Position numbers and translations under genes: made by a program
Shown: positions 5,209 through 12,576 of the stretch, one piece after another
How the letters are laid out: every line of letters begins with the position of its first letter
Position numbering within the stretch: position 1 is the first letter of the stretch
NCBI GenBank assembly: GCA_934754975.1
Contig: CAKVKI010000050.1
Coordinates: forward strand, 1 to 12,576
Direction: 5' to 3'
From: an uncultured Alistipes sp.
GTDB taxonomy: Bacteria > Bacteroidota > Bacteroidia > Bacteroidales > Rikenellaceae
DNA length: 12,576 bases
The notes under the pieces: generated by a model
What the model was told of the DNA's origin: nothing
Databases searched by the model: none
Seen by the model: the letters and a program-made list of their open reading frames with translations, nothing else

Positions 5209-6795
5209 TTAATGTTCTGCGCTTTGGGGGGCGTAATGGGTCTCCATGATCTCCCGCATGCGCGCCGACCCTTCGTCGGTATCCTTATACTGCCTGCGCA
5301 GTTCGAGCATCTCGCGTTTCATCGCTCCGATCACCTCCGCGTAGGCCGGGTTGCCGTACTGGTTCCGGTTCTCGTGCGGATCGGTCCGCAGGTCGTAGAA
5401 CTCCCACGAAGGCGTCGAGACGCAGTCGTCCGAGCCGGTCATGCCGAGCCGGTCGCCGTAGAAGAAGATCAGCTTGTAACGGTCGTTGCGGATGCCCATG
5501 TGCGCCGGGCGTATTTCGTGCTGGGTCCAGTAGCGGTAATACATGCTGCGGGGCCAGTCCTGCGGCGTGTCGCCCGCGAGGTTGCTCCGGAAACTGCGTC
5601 CCTGCGCCTGCTGCGGCGGTTCGGCTCCGGCGTAATCGGCCAGCAGCGATGCGAAATCGACATTGGTTACGATGTCCCCGCTGCGGGTCCCGGCCGGAAT
5701 CTCCTTCGGATAGCGGATCACGAAGGGCATGCGCAGCGGCTCTTCGTACATGATGCGCTTGTCGAAGAATCCGTGTTCCCCGAGGAAGTACCCTTGATCC
5801 GAGACGTAGATCACGACCGTATTTTCCGCCAGCCCCTCTTCATCGAGCGTGCGGAGCAGGCGGCCGATGTTGTCGTCGATCGCCGCGGCGCAGCGCAGGT
5901 AGTCGCGGACGAGTTTCTGGTAGATGGCCCGGCGGTTGGCTGCGGAATCGCCCTCGACGCCGCAAAAAGGCAGTTCGGGGTAGTAGGTCCACCAGTTTTC
6001 CGGATCGGTGTAGGCTTTGTTCCAGCGCCATGCCATCGTTTCGAGCGGCTGGCCCGCGAACGTGCGGCCTGACTTTTCAGGTCCGAATTCGAGCAGGTTC
6101 TCCGGCTCGGGGAAGGTCACGCCGTCGTAAAGGTGCGCGAACCGCTCCGGGAAATCGCACGGTTCATGCGTGGCCTTGAAGTGGCAGAACACCGAAAAGG
6201 GCTTCGTCCGGTCCCGTTCTTTGATCCAGCGGATCGCCTTGTCGGTCACCAGATCGGTCGAGAATCCCTTTTCCACTGCGCCGCCGACACCCTTGTCGTC
6301 GTCCATCCAGTTTTTGGCCGTCTTGAATACCGGGTCGCGGTAGGTGCCCTGATCGTGGAAAACGCTGTAATAGTCGAATCCCGCCGGCTCCTTTTTCAGG
6401 TGCCATTTGCCGACCAGCGCCGTCCGGTAGCCGGCCTGCTGCAGCCGCTTGGCGATGTTGTCCTGTTCGGGACGCAGCGCGTCGTCGAGCGTGTAGACGC
6501 CGTTCAGGTGGCTGTACTGCCCGGTGAGGATCGCGGCCCGGCTCGGCACCGAGATCGAGTTGGTGCAGAACGCGTTGTCCAGCACGCACCCTTCGGCGGC
6601 CAGCCGGGCGATGTTGTCGTTGGCGGCGTACGGCTCCAGAATGCCGCCGTAAATGCCCCAGCTCTGCGAGGTGTGGTCGTCCGAGAGAATGAAGAGTATA
6701 TTGGGATGCTCCTGCGGCGCCTGGTCCGTACATCCTGCGGTCACGGGGAGAATTCCGACGGCGGCCGCGCATAATTTGAATCCGCGTTTATCCAT
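5209..6795 (-). CDS. S1 family sulfatase, serine type, lipoprotein (GlcNAc-6-sulfatase-like)
   Basis: A 528-residue sulfatase with a lipoprotein signal (TAGC, Cys22). Conserved elements are LSDDH (Asp39, Asp40), NSISVPSRAAILTGQYSHLN with Ser82 as the formylglycine precursor in SVPSR, GKWH (Lys130, His132), KATHEP (His210), SDQGYFLGEHG (Asp333, Gln334) and Lys346. The SDQG and LGEHGFFDK pattern belongs to sulfatases commonly annotated as N-acetylglucosamine-6-sulfatase or iduronate-2-sulfatase-like. With a hexosaminidase directly upstream, a GlcNAc- or GalNAc-sulfate substrate is the likelier reading, but this is an inference. It starts 4 bases after the GH20 stop codon, so the two are almost certainly co-transcribed and perhaps coupled in translation. 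It is clearly different in sequence from the second sulfatase, so the two probably act on different linkages. Confidence 0.9.
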   Translation of the reverse strand: MDKRGFKLCAAAVGILPVTAGCTDQAPQEHPNILFILSDDHTSQSWGIYGGILEPYAANDNIARLAAEGCVLDNAFCTNSISVPSRAAILTGQYSHLNGVYTLDDALRPEQDNIAKRLQQAGYRTALVGKWHLKKEPAGFDYYSVFHDQGTYRDPVFKTAKNWMDDDKGVGGAVEKGFSTDLVTDKAIRWIKERDRTKPFSVFCHFKATHEPCDFPERFAHLYDGVTFPEPENLLEFGPEKSGRTFAGQPLETMAWRWNKAYTDPENWWTYYPELPFCGVEGDSAANRRAIYQKLVRDYLRCAAAIDDNIGRLLRTLDEEGLAENTVVIYVSDQGYFLGEHGFFDKRIMYEEPLRMPFVIRYPKEIPAGTRSGDIVTNVDFASLLADYAGAEPPQQAQGRSFRSNLAGDTPQDWPRSMYYRYWTQHEIRPAHMGIRNDRYKLIFFYGDRLGMTGSDDCVSTPSWEFYDLRTDPHENRNQYGNPAYAEVIGAMKREMLELRRQYKDTDEGSARMREIMETHYAPQSAEH

Positions 6796-6799
6796 ACTG

Positions 6800-9106
6800 C
6801 TAATATACGTAAATTTCGTCGATAAACAGATACGGCCGCAGATTCCGGTCGAAATAAGCTTCGGGAAGCTGCTCCGAGCGCATGACCCGCAGTTTCACGT
6901 AGCGGGCCTGAAGGGCCGGGGAGAAGTTCGCTTCGTGGCGGAAAATGCGTTTGACGGCGCCGTAAGGAACTTCCGGGTAGTTTTCGCTGTGGACCTCGCG
7001 GAATGTTTCGCCGTCGTCCGAAACCCATATCTTCGCTCCTGCGGCGTCCATGATGTGCGAACCGTAGTCCAGCAGGGCGTTGAACGCCACCTGCGCGATC
7101 TCCTCCTGCCGTCCGAGGTCGACCACGGCCTCCATGTCTTCGTCCTGCCAGCCCGCCCAGTTGCCGTAGGTGAAGACCCGCTTGCCCCGCAGGCCGTCGT
7201 TGAGGGCGGCCGCCGCGTATTTGGGGTGCGGAGCGGTCAGCAGCCGGATCGGCTTCATGGTCGCCTTATTGAAGGTCACCTTCTCGCGGAAAGGTTCGCT
7301 GCGCCGTCCGTCGGGCAGGACGGCGACCGCCCGGATCGCCGCCGGCGATCCGATCCACACCGTGTCGGTGCAGAGGGGCGACTCTTCCGTCGGTTCGCTG
7401 CCGTCCAGCGTGTAGCGGATGTCCGCTCCGGGCAGCGAAGCGAGGGTCATCCCCACCGCCTTGCGGCCGTAATCCGCGGTGAAGGCGCCGGTTATGTCGT
7501 AGAAATAGGGGAAGTGGCTGTAACCGTCGCGGTCGTAGAAACCGACGAGCCGGTCGAGCCGCTCCATAAAGCCCGTGAAGTCCTTCTCCCTGTCCGACCA
7601 CGCCCTTTCCGCGAGCGCCGCCAGCCGGGGCAGCAGCATGTGTTCCAGAATCGTATCGGTCCGCATGTAGGTCGTCCACACGTTGGCCTGCACGCCGATA
7701 ATGTGGCGGGCCTGCTCCGGCGTCAGCTCTTCGGGAACGGGTTCGGTGTCGTAGACCTTTTTCAGCGGAATATAGCCGCCGATGGTCGGCGGTTCGGTGT
7801 CGATGTTCGCCGACTGGTAATAGTCGAAGTAAAGCGACGAGTTGGGCGACATGATGACGTCGAAACCCTCGTCGGCGGCCCGGATGCCGCCCGCCGTTCC
7901 GCGCCACGACATGACCGTGGCGTCGGGCGACATGCCGCCGTCCACGATTTCGTCCCAGCCGATCAGCCGCCGCCCGTGGCGGGCGAGGAACTCCTCGATC
8001 CGCGTGTTGAAGTACCCCTGAAGCTTGTCTTCGGCGCTGTGGCGGGCGTCGGCTTTCAGCCCGGCCCTGCGGATCAGCGACTGGCATTCGGGGCACTCCC
8101 GCCACCGCGTGCGCGGCGATTCGTCGCCCCCGATGTGGATATACTCCGAGGGGAAGAGTTCGATCGTCTCTTCGAGGACCTTTTCCACGAAATCGAAAAC
8201 TGCGGGATTGCCGGCGCAGAGAATGTCACGGCGCACGCCCGGCTGCGAGGTGATGACGTACGGCCCGCCCGTGCATCCGAGTTCGGGATAGGAGGCGAGC
8301 GCCGCCGTCATATGGCCCGGCATGTCGATCTCCGGAACGACCTCGATATACCGGCGTGCGGCATACTCGACGATGTCGCGGACCTGCTGCTTGGTGTAGT
8401 AGCCGCCGAAAGTTCCCGGCTCGCCCGTGAGCGTCGTGTCGCGGCGGAAAGCCCCGGTTTCCGTCAGGCGGGGATAGGCGTCGATCTCGATCCGCCACCC
8501 CTGGTCGTCGGTCAGGTGCCAGTGGAAGACGTTGAGGTTGTGCAGCGCCGCCAGGTCGATGATCCGCTTTACCTCTTCGACGGGATAGAACGTGCGTCCC
8601 ACGTCGAGCATCACGCCCCGGTAGCCCAGATACGGTTCGTCGGCGATGCGGACCGCCGGGAAAAGCACTTTGGCCGCTTTTGCGGCGCCCATCGCCTTGC
8701 GGAGCGTCTGGATGCCGTAGAATACGCCTGCATCGGATTCCCCGCTGACGGTGATGCGCTTCTCCGAGACCTCTATTTCGTATGCTTCGCCGCCTTTTCC
8801 CGGGTTTTCGGTCCGCAGTATGACGGCGCTGCCGTCGTTGGAAACGCCGTCCGGGCCGGTGATTTCGGGGGCCGAGCCGACGACCGCTTCGATATACCCG
8901 GCCAGGAATTCCGCATTGGCGCGCATGCCGTCGCCGGCGTCGGTGCATACGATCCGCGTGCGGGCGTCCAGTTCGAAATCGCCGCCGTCGCCGGGCGCGA
9001 TTTCGCCGGGACACGGTACGATCCGGTAGTCGGCAGTCGTTGTATCGTTCTCGCCGCAGGCTGTGAACGCAACGCAGGCCAGCAGCAAATAGAATGAAAA
9101 TTTCAT
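6800..9106 (-). CDS. GH20 beta-N-acetylhexosaminidase with C-terminal F5/8-type domain, lipoprotein
   Basis: Removes terminal beta-linked GlcNAc or GalNAc by substrate-assisted catalysis. The 768-residue protein has, in order: a lipoprotein-type signal (FTAC, Cys17); an N-terminal GH20b-like domain (about 25-155) with SGESDAGVFYGIQTL; the catalytic barrel (about 160-505) with GVMLDVGRTFYPVEEVK, HWHLTDDQGWRIEI, PEIDMPGH and the acid pair in IHIGGDES (Asp328, Glu329), then WDEI and ANVWTTY; a short beta domain (about 540-625, RYTLDGSEPT, chitobiase C-terminal-like); and a C-terminal discoidin/F5/8 type C-like domain (about 640-768) ending in LFIDEIYVY, likely sugar binding. All expected catalytic residues are present. 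It follows the LamG protein after 84 bases holding a strong hairpin and precedes the sulfatases. Confidence 0.93.
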   Translation of the reverse strand: MKFSFYLLLACVAFTACGENDTTTADYRIVPCPGEIAPGDGGDFELDARTRIVCTDAGDGMRANAEFLAGYIEAVVGSAPEITGPDGVSNDGSAVILRTENPGKGGEAYEIEVSEKRITVSGESDAGVFYGIQTLRKAMGAAKAAKVLFPAVRIADEPYLGYRGVMLDVGRTFYPVEEVKRIIDLAALHNLNVFHWHLTDDQGWRIEIDAYPRLTETGAFRRDTTLTGEPGTFGGYYTKQQVRDIVEYAARRYIEVVPEIDMPGHMTAALASYPELGCTGGPYVITSQPGVRRDILCAGNPAVFDFVEKVLEETIELFPSEYIHIGGDESPRTRWRECPECQSLIRRAGLKADARHSAEDKLQGYFNTRIEEFLARHGRRLIGWDEIVDGGMSPDATVMSWRGTAGGIRAADEGFDVIMSPNSSLYFDYYQSANIDTEPPTIGGYIPLKKVYDTEPVPEELTPEQARHIIGVQANVWTTYMRTDTILEHMLLPRLAALAERAWSDREKDFTGFMERLDRLVGFYDRDGYSHFPYFYDITGAFTADYGRKAVGMTLASLPGADIRYTLDGSEPTEESPLCTDTVWIGSPAAIRAVAVLPDGRRSEPFREKVTFNKATMKPIRLLTAPHPKYAAAALNDGLRGKRVFTYGNWAGWQDEDMEAVVDLGRQEEIAQVAFNALLDYGSHIMDAAGAKIWVSDDGETFREVHSENYPEVPYGAVKRIFRHEANFSPALQARYVKLRVMRSEQLPEAYFDRNLRPYLFIDEIYVY

Positions 9107-9128
9107 AATTCGTTCTTTCAGGAAAGTA

Positions 9129-9173
9129 GTCGTTAGAAACGACCTCCCCGTAAAACCGAATTTACGGGGAGGT
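9129..9173. promoter_or_regulatory. Intra-operon double hairpin upstream of the GH20 gene
   Basis: Between the LamG gene stop and the GH20 start lie two overlapping inverted repeats: a perfect 13-base stem (ACCTCCCCGTAAA at 9142-9154, TTTACGGGGAGGT at 9161-9173, six-base loop) and a 6-base stem (GTCGTT at 9129-9134, AACGAC at 9138-9143, three-base loop). In the direction of transcription the large stem comes first and the small one next, sharing two bases, so they might compete. No long T-tract follows on the minus strand, so a complete intrinsic terminator is doubtful. An attenuator, processing or mRNA-stability element between binding-protein and enzyme genes fits better. No -7 promoter match was found between it and the GH20 ATG. 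Confidence 0.65.
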
Positions 9174-9190
9174 TCATTTCCTTCAGGCGA

Positions 9191-10504
9191 TTATTGGGCA
9201 AGAACGCCGTCCCAGTTATATCCCACCTCGATACGTTTGTCCGGGGTGAAGACATAGGGGGTGTTTGTGGATGCCCTGTGGATGAGGGCGTCGGGCTGTT
9301 TGCCCGTAGCGTCTTTGAAGAGGTAGGTGTCTGTTTCCGTCATCGGAGTGTCCTCTTCGATGCATTTCACGCCGGAGCCGGGAACCATTGCCTTGCCTTC
9401 GGTGTACTCGTTCAGTTTCCAGTAGCCCAGCAGCCCCGGCGTGTCGGCCGGAACCGCATAACGGTTGTTGTTCAGCTCTTCGACGCTGCGCGCTACCGAC
9501 CAGAAACGGACCTGGCAATAGCGGTAACGGAGACTCCCGAGGTTGCCGGAAGCGGATTCGTTGCCGAAGCGGATGCCGTTCAGGGCGTAGAACTGCGTCG
9601 CGGCATAGCCCGACTTGGCCGTATAGCCGACGTTGCCGTTCACGTAGAGCGTGATGTCCCCTTCATCGCACACGATGGCGATATGGTGCCAGACGTTCGA
9701 CTGGAGCGGAATGGAGGAGATCTGTTTGCCGGAGCGGCTGACCATGCCGTTGATCAGGCTGTTCTTCGTGCCGCCTCCGCTGTCGCCCAGGCGGAGCATG
9801 AAACCGTCCTGGATGATCTTCGTGCCGCCCTGCTCGTAGTAGCCGATGGCCGATGCGAGCCAGGTCGTCGTGTTGCCGGTGTAGATCAGGCTGGGGTTGA
9901 ACAGCGTTTCGAAGGTCCACGACGAGAGTTTGTAATCTTCGGCGAAGCGTGTTTGCAGATAGCTGTTGCCCGTTATCTCGACAACGTTCGAATAGGGAAC
10001 CGGCGTGGCGGCCAGGATGAATGCATCGGCGCTGTCGAGTACCTGCATGGCGTCTCCTTCGGCCTTTACGGCGATGGGCAGCGCATGGACGAATCCCGTC
10101 TTGTTCTGCTCCGTGGTGAGCGGATGCAGGGTGATTGTCACCGGATTGGAGACGACCTTGCCTGCGGGGATCACCACGCTGCTTTCGAATTCGTAATTGG
10201 TGCCCGGAAGCAGTGTGTAGGAGGTGTTGTTCTGCTTGTTATATTCGTCGAGGGCCTTTTCGTCCACATATACGGTGAGTTTCAGATCCCTGCCCAGCGG
10301 TTTTGAGATGCGGGGCGTAACCGTGTAGACGCTGCCGTCGTCGGGAATGACGAACGAGACGGACTTGGCCGTTCCGACCGCTTCGTTCAGGAAGAGCCTG
10401 CCGGGGCCTGTTACGTCGTCGTATTTGAGTTCGGCGTTGTCGCAGGATACGAGTCCCGTCACGATCGCTGCGACAGCTGATAAATAAAATGCCTTTATTT
10501 TCAT
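9191..10504 (-). CDS. DUF1735 plus LamG-like surface glycan-binding lipoprotein
   Basis: A 437-residue lipoprotein (signal through VSC, Cys21, followed by DNAE). The N-terminal half (about 30-165) has the DUF1735 pattern: VSFVIPDDGSVYTVTPRISK, then DEKALDEYNKQNNTSYTLLP, the typical LDEYN...LLPgtnY stretch, VIPAGKV and a PLTTEQNK-type loop. The C-terminal half (about 175-390) is a concanavalin-like LamG_3 fold with SSWTFETLFNPS, NVWHHIAIVCDEGDITLYVNG and LLGYWKLNE. Such proteins occupy the SusE/SusF position and bind the target glycan outside the cell. Whether this one has catalytic activity is not suggested by any motif. It lies 18 bases after the GH18-like gene and 84 bases before GH20, consistent with one transcript. 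Confidence 0.88.
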   Translation of the reverse strand: MKIKAFYLSAVAAIVTGLVSCDNAELKYDDVTGPGRLFLNEAVGTAKSVSFVIPDDGSVYTVTPRISKPLGRDLKLTVYVDEKALDEYNKQNNTSYTLLPGTNYEFESSVVIPAGKVVSNPVTITLHPLTTEQNKTGFVHALPIAVKAEGDAMQVLDSADAFILAATPVPYSNVVEITGNSYLQTRFAEDYKLSSWTFETLFNPSLIYTGNTTTWLASAIGYYEQGGTKIIQDGFMLRLGDSGGGTKNSLINGMVSRSGKQISSIPLQSNVWHHIAIVCDEGDITLYVNGNVGYTAKSGYAATQFYALNGIRFGNESASGNLGSLRYRYCQVRFWSVARSVEELNNNRYAVPADTPGLLGYWKLNEYTEGKAMVPGSGVKCIEEDTPMTETDTYLFKDATGKQPDALIHRASTNTPYVFTPDKRIEVGYNWDGVLAQ

Positions 10505-10522
10505 TGCAGTAGTTTTATTCGG

Positions 10523-11653
10523 TTATTCGTTCGAAGCCTCTTCTTCGTCCTGAGACTGATGTACGGCGTTGATGGCCTGCCGGGTCCATGGGTAGAAGCC
10601 CGATTTGCCCGAGAGATAATATTCGTATTCGATGTGATAGGAGCCGAATCCCCCTTTCCGATAGGTTTTCCCTTCCCAGGTGGGTTTCCACAGTGCCTGT
10701 CCCAGAAGCCGGTTGATGCCGCCGGTGTAGGAGCCGCCGCCTTCTGCGGCATATTGTTCGAAATTGACCGTGGTGTAGAGCTTGCGGATCAAATCTTCCG
10801 GTTCCATATATCCGGAACCGTTCCGGATTACCGTGCTTATGTAGGAGTCGAGTCCCGAATCGGAGGAGGTGCCGTACGCCTGCCAGATGAAGTAGTCGAA
10901 ATAGGGCATGCAGCGGCCTTCGACGGCGTTGATCTCTCCGTCGATGACCAGCAGTTTGTCCGTGCCCGATTTCGGTCCGAGGTATTTGCCCAATTCGTCC
11001 ACGAAGATGTAGAAGTTGTCGCGGTTGGAGAGTTCGCGTTTGCAGCCGGCTCCGCCGACGTTCGGTTCGTAGTCCAGGTCGATGCCGCTGTAGCCGCCCG
11101 TATAAACGCTGTCGGCAAGCATGCGGGCGTATTTGCGGATGGACGCTTCCTGAGCGGCCCGCTCATCGGTGCCGTCCGCGGCCCGCCATCCCGACGCAGT
11201 GTCCCATTCGGGCTTCCAGCCGAAATACTCCTCTTTCTGGGGGTTGTTCTGGTAATCTCCTCCGATCACATCGACTCCCACCCAGCCTGTTATGGTGGTA
11301 CACACCACCTTGGTGCCTTTTACCCGCTGGACATACTCCATGTCGGCTTTCATGGCGTCGGTCAGGACGCTGGGGCGCCATCTGCCCCAGATAGCCGCCA
11401 GATAGAGGCTGTCGGGAAGGCCCCGGAGCGAGTTCTTGAGGTTGGTGGCGTTGGCGCCCCAGCCGCCGAACCATCCCCATGCCATGTCGTAATCGGTCTC
11501 CGCCTTCCATTTGCGCAGGGCTGCGTAATAGGCGTCGTCATGCCCGTCGCCCTTGAGGAATACCTTGCTTTCGGCCTCCGTCCAGTCCTCGCAGGAGACC
11601 AGAGCGGACGCGAACAGCAGCAGGGACAGACACATCAATAATATCTTTTTCAT
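10523..11653 (-). CDS. GH18-family lipoprotein (endo-beta-N-acetylglucosaminidase-like or glycan-binding)
   Basis: A 376-residue lipoprotein (signal through LVSC, Cys21, followed by EDWTE, an acid-rich stretch favouring surface export). It has GH18 barrel features: MAWGWFGGWG near residue 57, LAAIWG (85-90), VVCTTITGWVGVDVIG, then YSGIDLDYEP (188-197), the catalytic strand, LVIDGE (235-240) and FIWQAYG (255-261). In the GH18 signature DxxDxDxE the proton donor Glu196, Asp194 and Asp192 are kept, but the first Asp is Ser189. Members in SusD-linked loci include both endo-enzymes acting on the chitobiose core of N-glycans and non-catalytic surface binding proteins; the conserved Asp194-Glu196 pair argues that activity is possible. 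It sits 52 bases after the SusD-like gene and ends 18 bases before the DUF1735/LamG gene. Confidence 0.87.
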   Translation of the reverse strand: MKKILLMCLSLLLFASALVSCEDWTEAESKVFLKGDGHDDAYYAALRKWKAETDYDMAWGWFGGWGANATNLKNSLRGLPDSLYLAAIWGRWRPSVLTDAMKADMEYVQRVKGTKVVCTTITGWVGVDVIGGDYQNNPQKEEYFGWKPEWDTASGWRAADGTDERAAQEASIRKYARMLADSVYTGGYSGIDLDYEPNVGGAGCKRELSNRDNFYIFVDELGKYLGPKSGTDKLLVIDGEINAVEGRCMPYFDYFIWQAYGTSSDSGLDSYISTVIRNGSGYMEPEDLIRKLYTTVNFEQYAAEGGGSYTGGINRLLGQALWKPTWEGKTYRKGGFGSYHIEYEYYLSGKSGFYPWTRQAINAVHQSQDEEEASNE

Positions 11654-11705
11654 ACTTATCTTTTTTTCGAGTTACATTGAAAAATTGCCGGTCAGCAGGA
11701 GTATG

Positions 11706-12576
11706 CTACCAAGCGGGTTTGTCTGTTTTTACATCCCACCACAACCGGGTTCCGAACTTGTCGCCGCCGGCGCCCAGCAGGGCCACTGCCGCATCGTAGT
11801 TGTCGGCGTTGCGCGTCTGTTCGTTGGGAGCGAAGGGGATTCGCGAAGCGCCTTCGGTCGGCAGGTTCGGCTCGTTCGAGGCATTGGTGCTGGTGGGCGT
11901 GGGGTAGAACCGCGGGTATCCCGTACGGCGCTGCTCGGCCCATGCCTCGGTCCCGAGCGGATAGAGGGCAATCCATTTCTGCGTGATGATCTTCTCACGC
12001 TGCTGTTCCGTCGAAAGGGCGCCGTTCCAGGCGACGGTGACGTTGTAGCCCGTGCCCGGCGTGTAGCTGTTGGCCCTGCGCGGATCCGAATAGGCGGTCG
12101 GCGCAGCCGTGCCGGCGATGTAGGACGTATAGTTTTCGGCCTGATACTGCTCGAACGAAAGGCGGATACCCTCTTCGTAGTGCGTTTGCGCATCGCCCGT
12201 CACGTCCCATTTGTTGACGGCCATTTCGGCTTTCAGGAAGGCTACTTCGGCGGCGTTCATCCACATGAGCCGGTCGAGGGCGTTGGTTTTCGGAAGCGAA
12301 TAGTAGTCCTTGTACTGGCTGTAGGAGTAGGCGCCTACGCGCGAACCGTGGTATTCGCTGTCCCGGACCGCAGGGTTGAAATATTTGGAGAGACGCGGGT
12401 CGTTGAAGCTTTTCATGTAGGTGACGATCTCGGCCGCCGCATGCACGTCGCTGTAATCCTCCACCAGCCAGCGAAGCGGATTCTGGTCGTTGGTCTCGGA
12501 GACGTCGAGCGAAGCGTTGTCCGCGTTCGATTCGATCACGCCGTAGGGATGCGAAACGGCCTCTTCGGCATATCGT
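11706..12576 (-). CDS. SusD/RagB-family outer-membrane glycan-binding lipoprotein, C-terminal part
   Basis: The reading frame is open from the right edge to a TAG at 11706-11708, giving about 290 C-terminal residues; the start and lipoprotein signal lie outside. Recognisable SusD features are LMWMNAAEVAFLKAEMAVN, a helix typical of the TPR-like core; HYEEGIRLSFEQY; IITQKWIALYPLGTEAWAEQ, with the common 'KWIAL ... EAW' signature; RRTGYPRF; and the C-terminal segment around GTRLWWDV. These fit the SusD-like_2/SusD_RagB group. The protein would cap a SusC TonB-dependent transporter, which is expected directly upstream beyond the right edge. It is the first locus gene visible, with the GH18-like gene 52 bases downstream. 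The internal GTG at 12537-12539 is not taken as the start because coding similarity continues through it to the edge. Confidence 0.9.
   Translation of the reverse strand, partial: RYAEEAVSHPYGVIESNADNASLDVSETNDQNPLRWLVEDYSDVHAAAEIVTYMKSFNDPRLSKYFNPAVRDSEYHGSRVGAYSYSQYKDYYSLPKTNALDRLMWMNAAEVAFLKAEMAVNKWDVTGDAQTHYEEGIRLSFEQYQAENYTSYIAGTAAPTAYSDPRRANSYTPGTGYNVTVAWNGALSTEQQREKIITQKWIALYPLGTEAWAEQRRTGYPRFYPTPTSTNASNEPNLPTEGASRIPFAPNEQTRNADNYDAAVALLGAGGDKFGTRLWWDVKTDKPAW

Noticed and set aside
6653..9097. Plus-strand open frame of 814 codons opposite the GH20 gene
   Set aside because: It mirrors the GH20 coding sequence, is rich in Arg/Val/Gly without any recognisable domain, and arises from the high G+C third-position bias of the real gene.
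9107..9128. Separate promoter for the GH20-sulfatase genes
   Set aside because: The nearest candidate, TACTTTCC on the minus strand, misses two of the key positions of TAnnTTTG and has no -33 partner.
9194..11641. Long plus-strand open frames (9194-10306 and 10559-11641) opposite the LamG and GH18 genes
   Set aside because: Both are shadows of lipoprotein genes with recognisable domains; no promoter-like site or homologous motif supports them.

Overview
The window reads as a chromosomal segment of a gut-type Bacteroidales bacterium. The evidence is a SusD-family protein, a DUF1735/LamG surface lipoprotein, acid-rich residues just after several lipobox cysteines, serine-type sulfatases, and -7 elements matching the Bacteroidetes TAnnTTTG pattern. 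The G+C-rich coding sequence (36/60 in a stretch counted by hand) would suit Alistipes or a relative. The genus is an inference.

Left part (1-1584): on the minus strand, a LysE-family exporter overlaps the start of cytidylate kinase (cmk), which runs off the left edge. Across an intergenic region of 193 bases with a promoter-like site in each direction lies a plus-strand DUF3467 gene.

Middle (1591-3614): two minus-strand genes for secreted proteins of unknown function, the second with an XAC2610-like acidic segment. They are visibly poorer in G+C than their neighbours (28/60 and 27/60 in stretches counted by hand). The pair has its own promoter-like site and is bracketed by 19-base inverted repeats (18/19 identical). 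The right copy is part of a strong hairpin terminator and the left copy looks like one half of it. This may be an inserted gene pair.

Right part (3777-12576): six minus-strand genes form the downstream portion of a polysaccharide utilization locus. In transcription order they are susD-like (5' end off the right edge), GH18-like lipoprotein, DUF1735+LamG lipoprotein, GH20 hexosaminidase with accessory domains, and two serine-type S1 sulfatases. The expected SusC transporter and regulator would lie beyond the right edge. The enzyme set suggests a sulfated, GlcNAc- or GalNAc-containing host glycan (mucin O-glycan, keratan sulfate-like or sulfated N-glycan): sulfatases remove blocking sulfates, GH20 trims terminal HexNAc, and the GH18-like and LamG proteins cut or bind at the surface. 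A strong double hairpin lies between the binding-protein genes and the enzyme genes and may set their relative expression.

No tRNA, rRNA, CRISPR array or transposase was seen. The window is mostly ordinary Bacteroidales biology. The points most worth checking are the bracketed gene pair, the intra-operon double hairpin, and the substituted GH18 motif.
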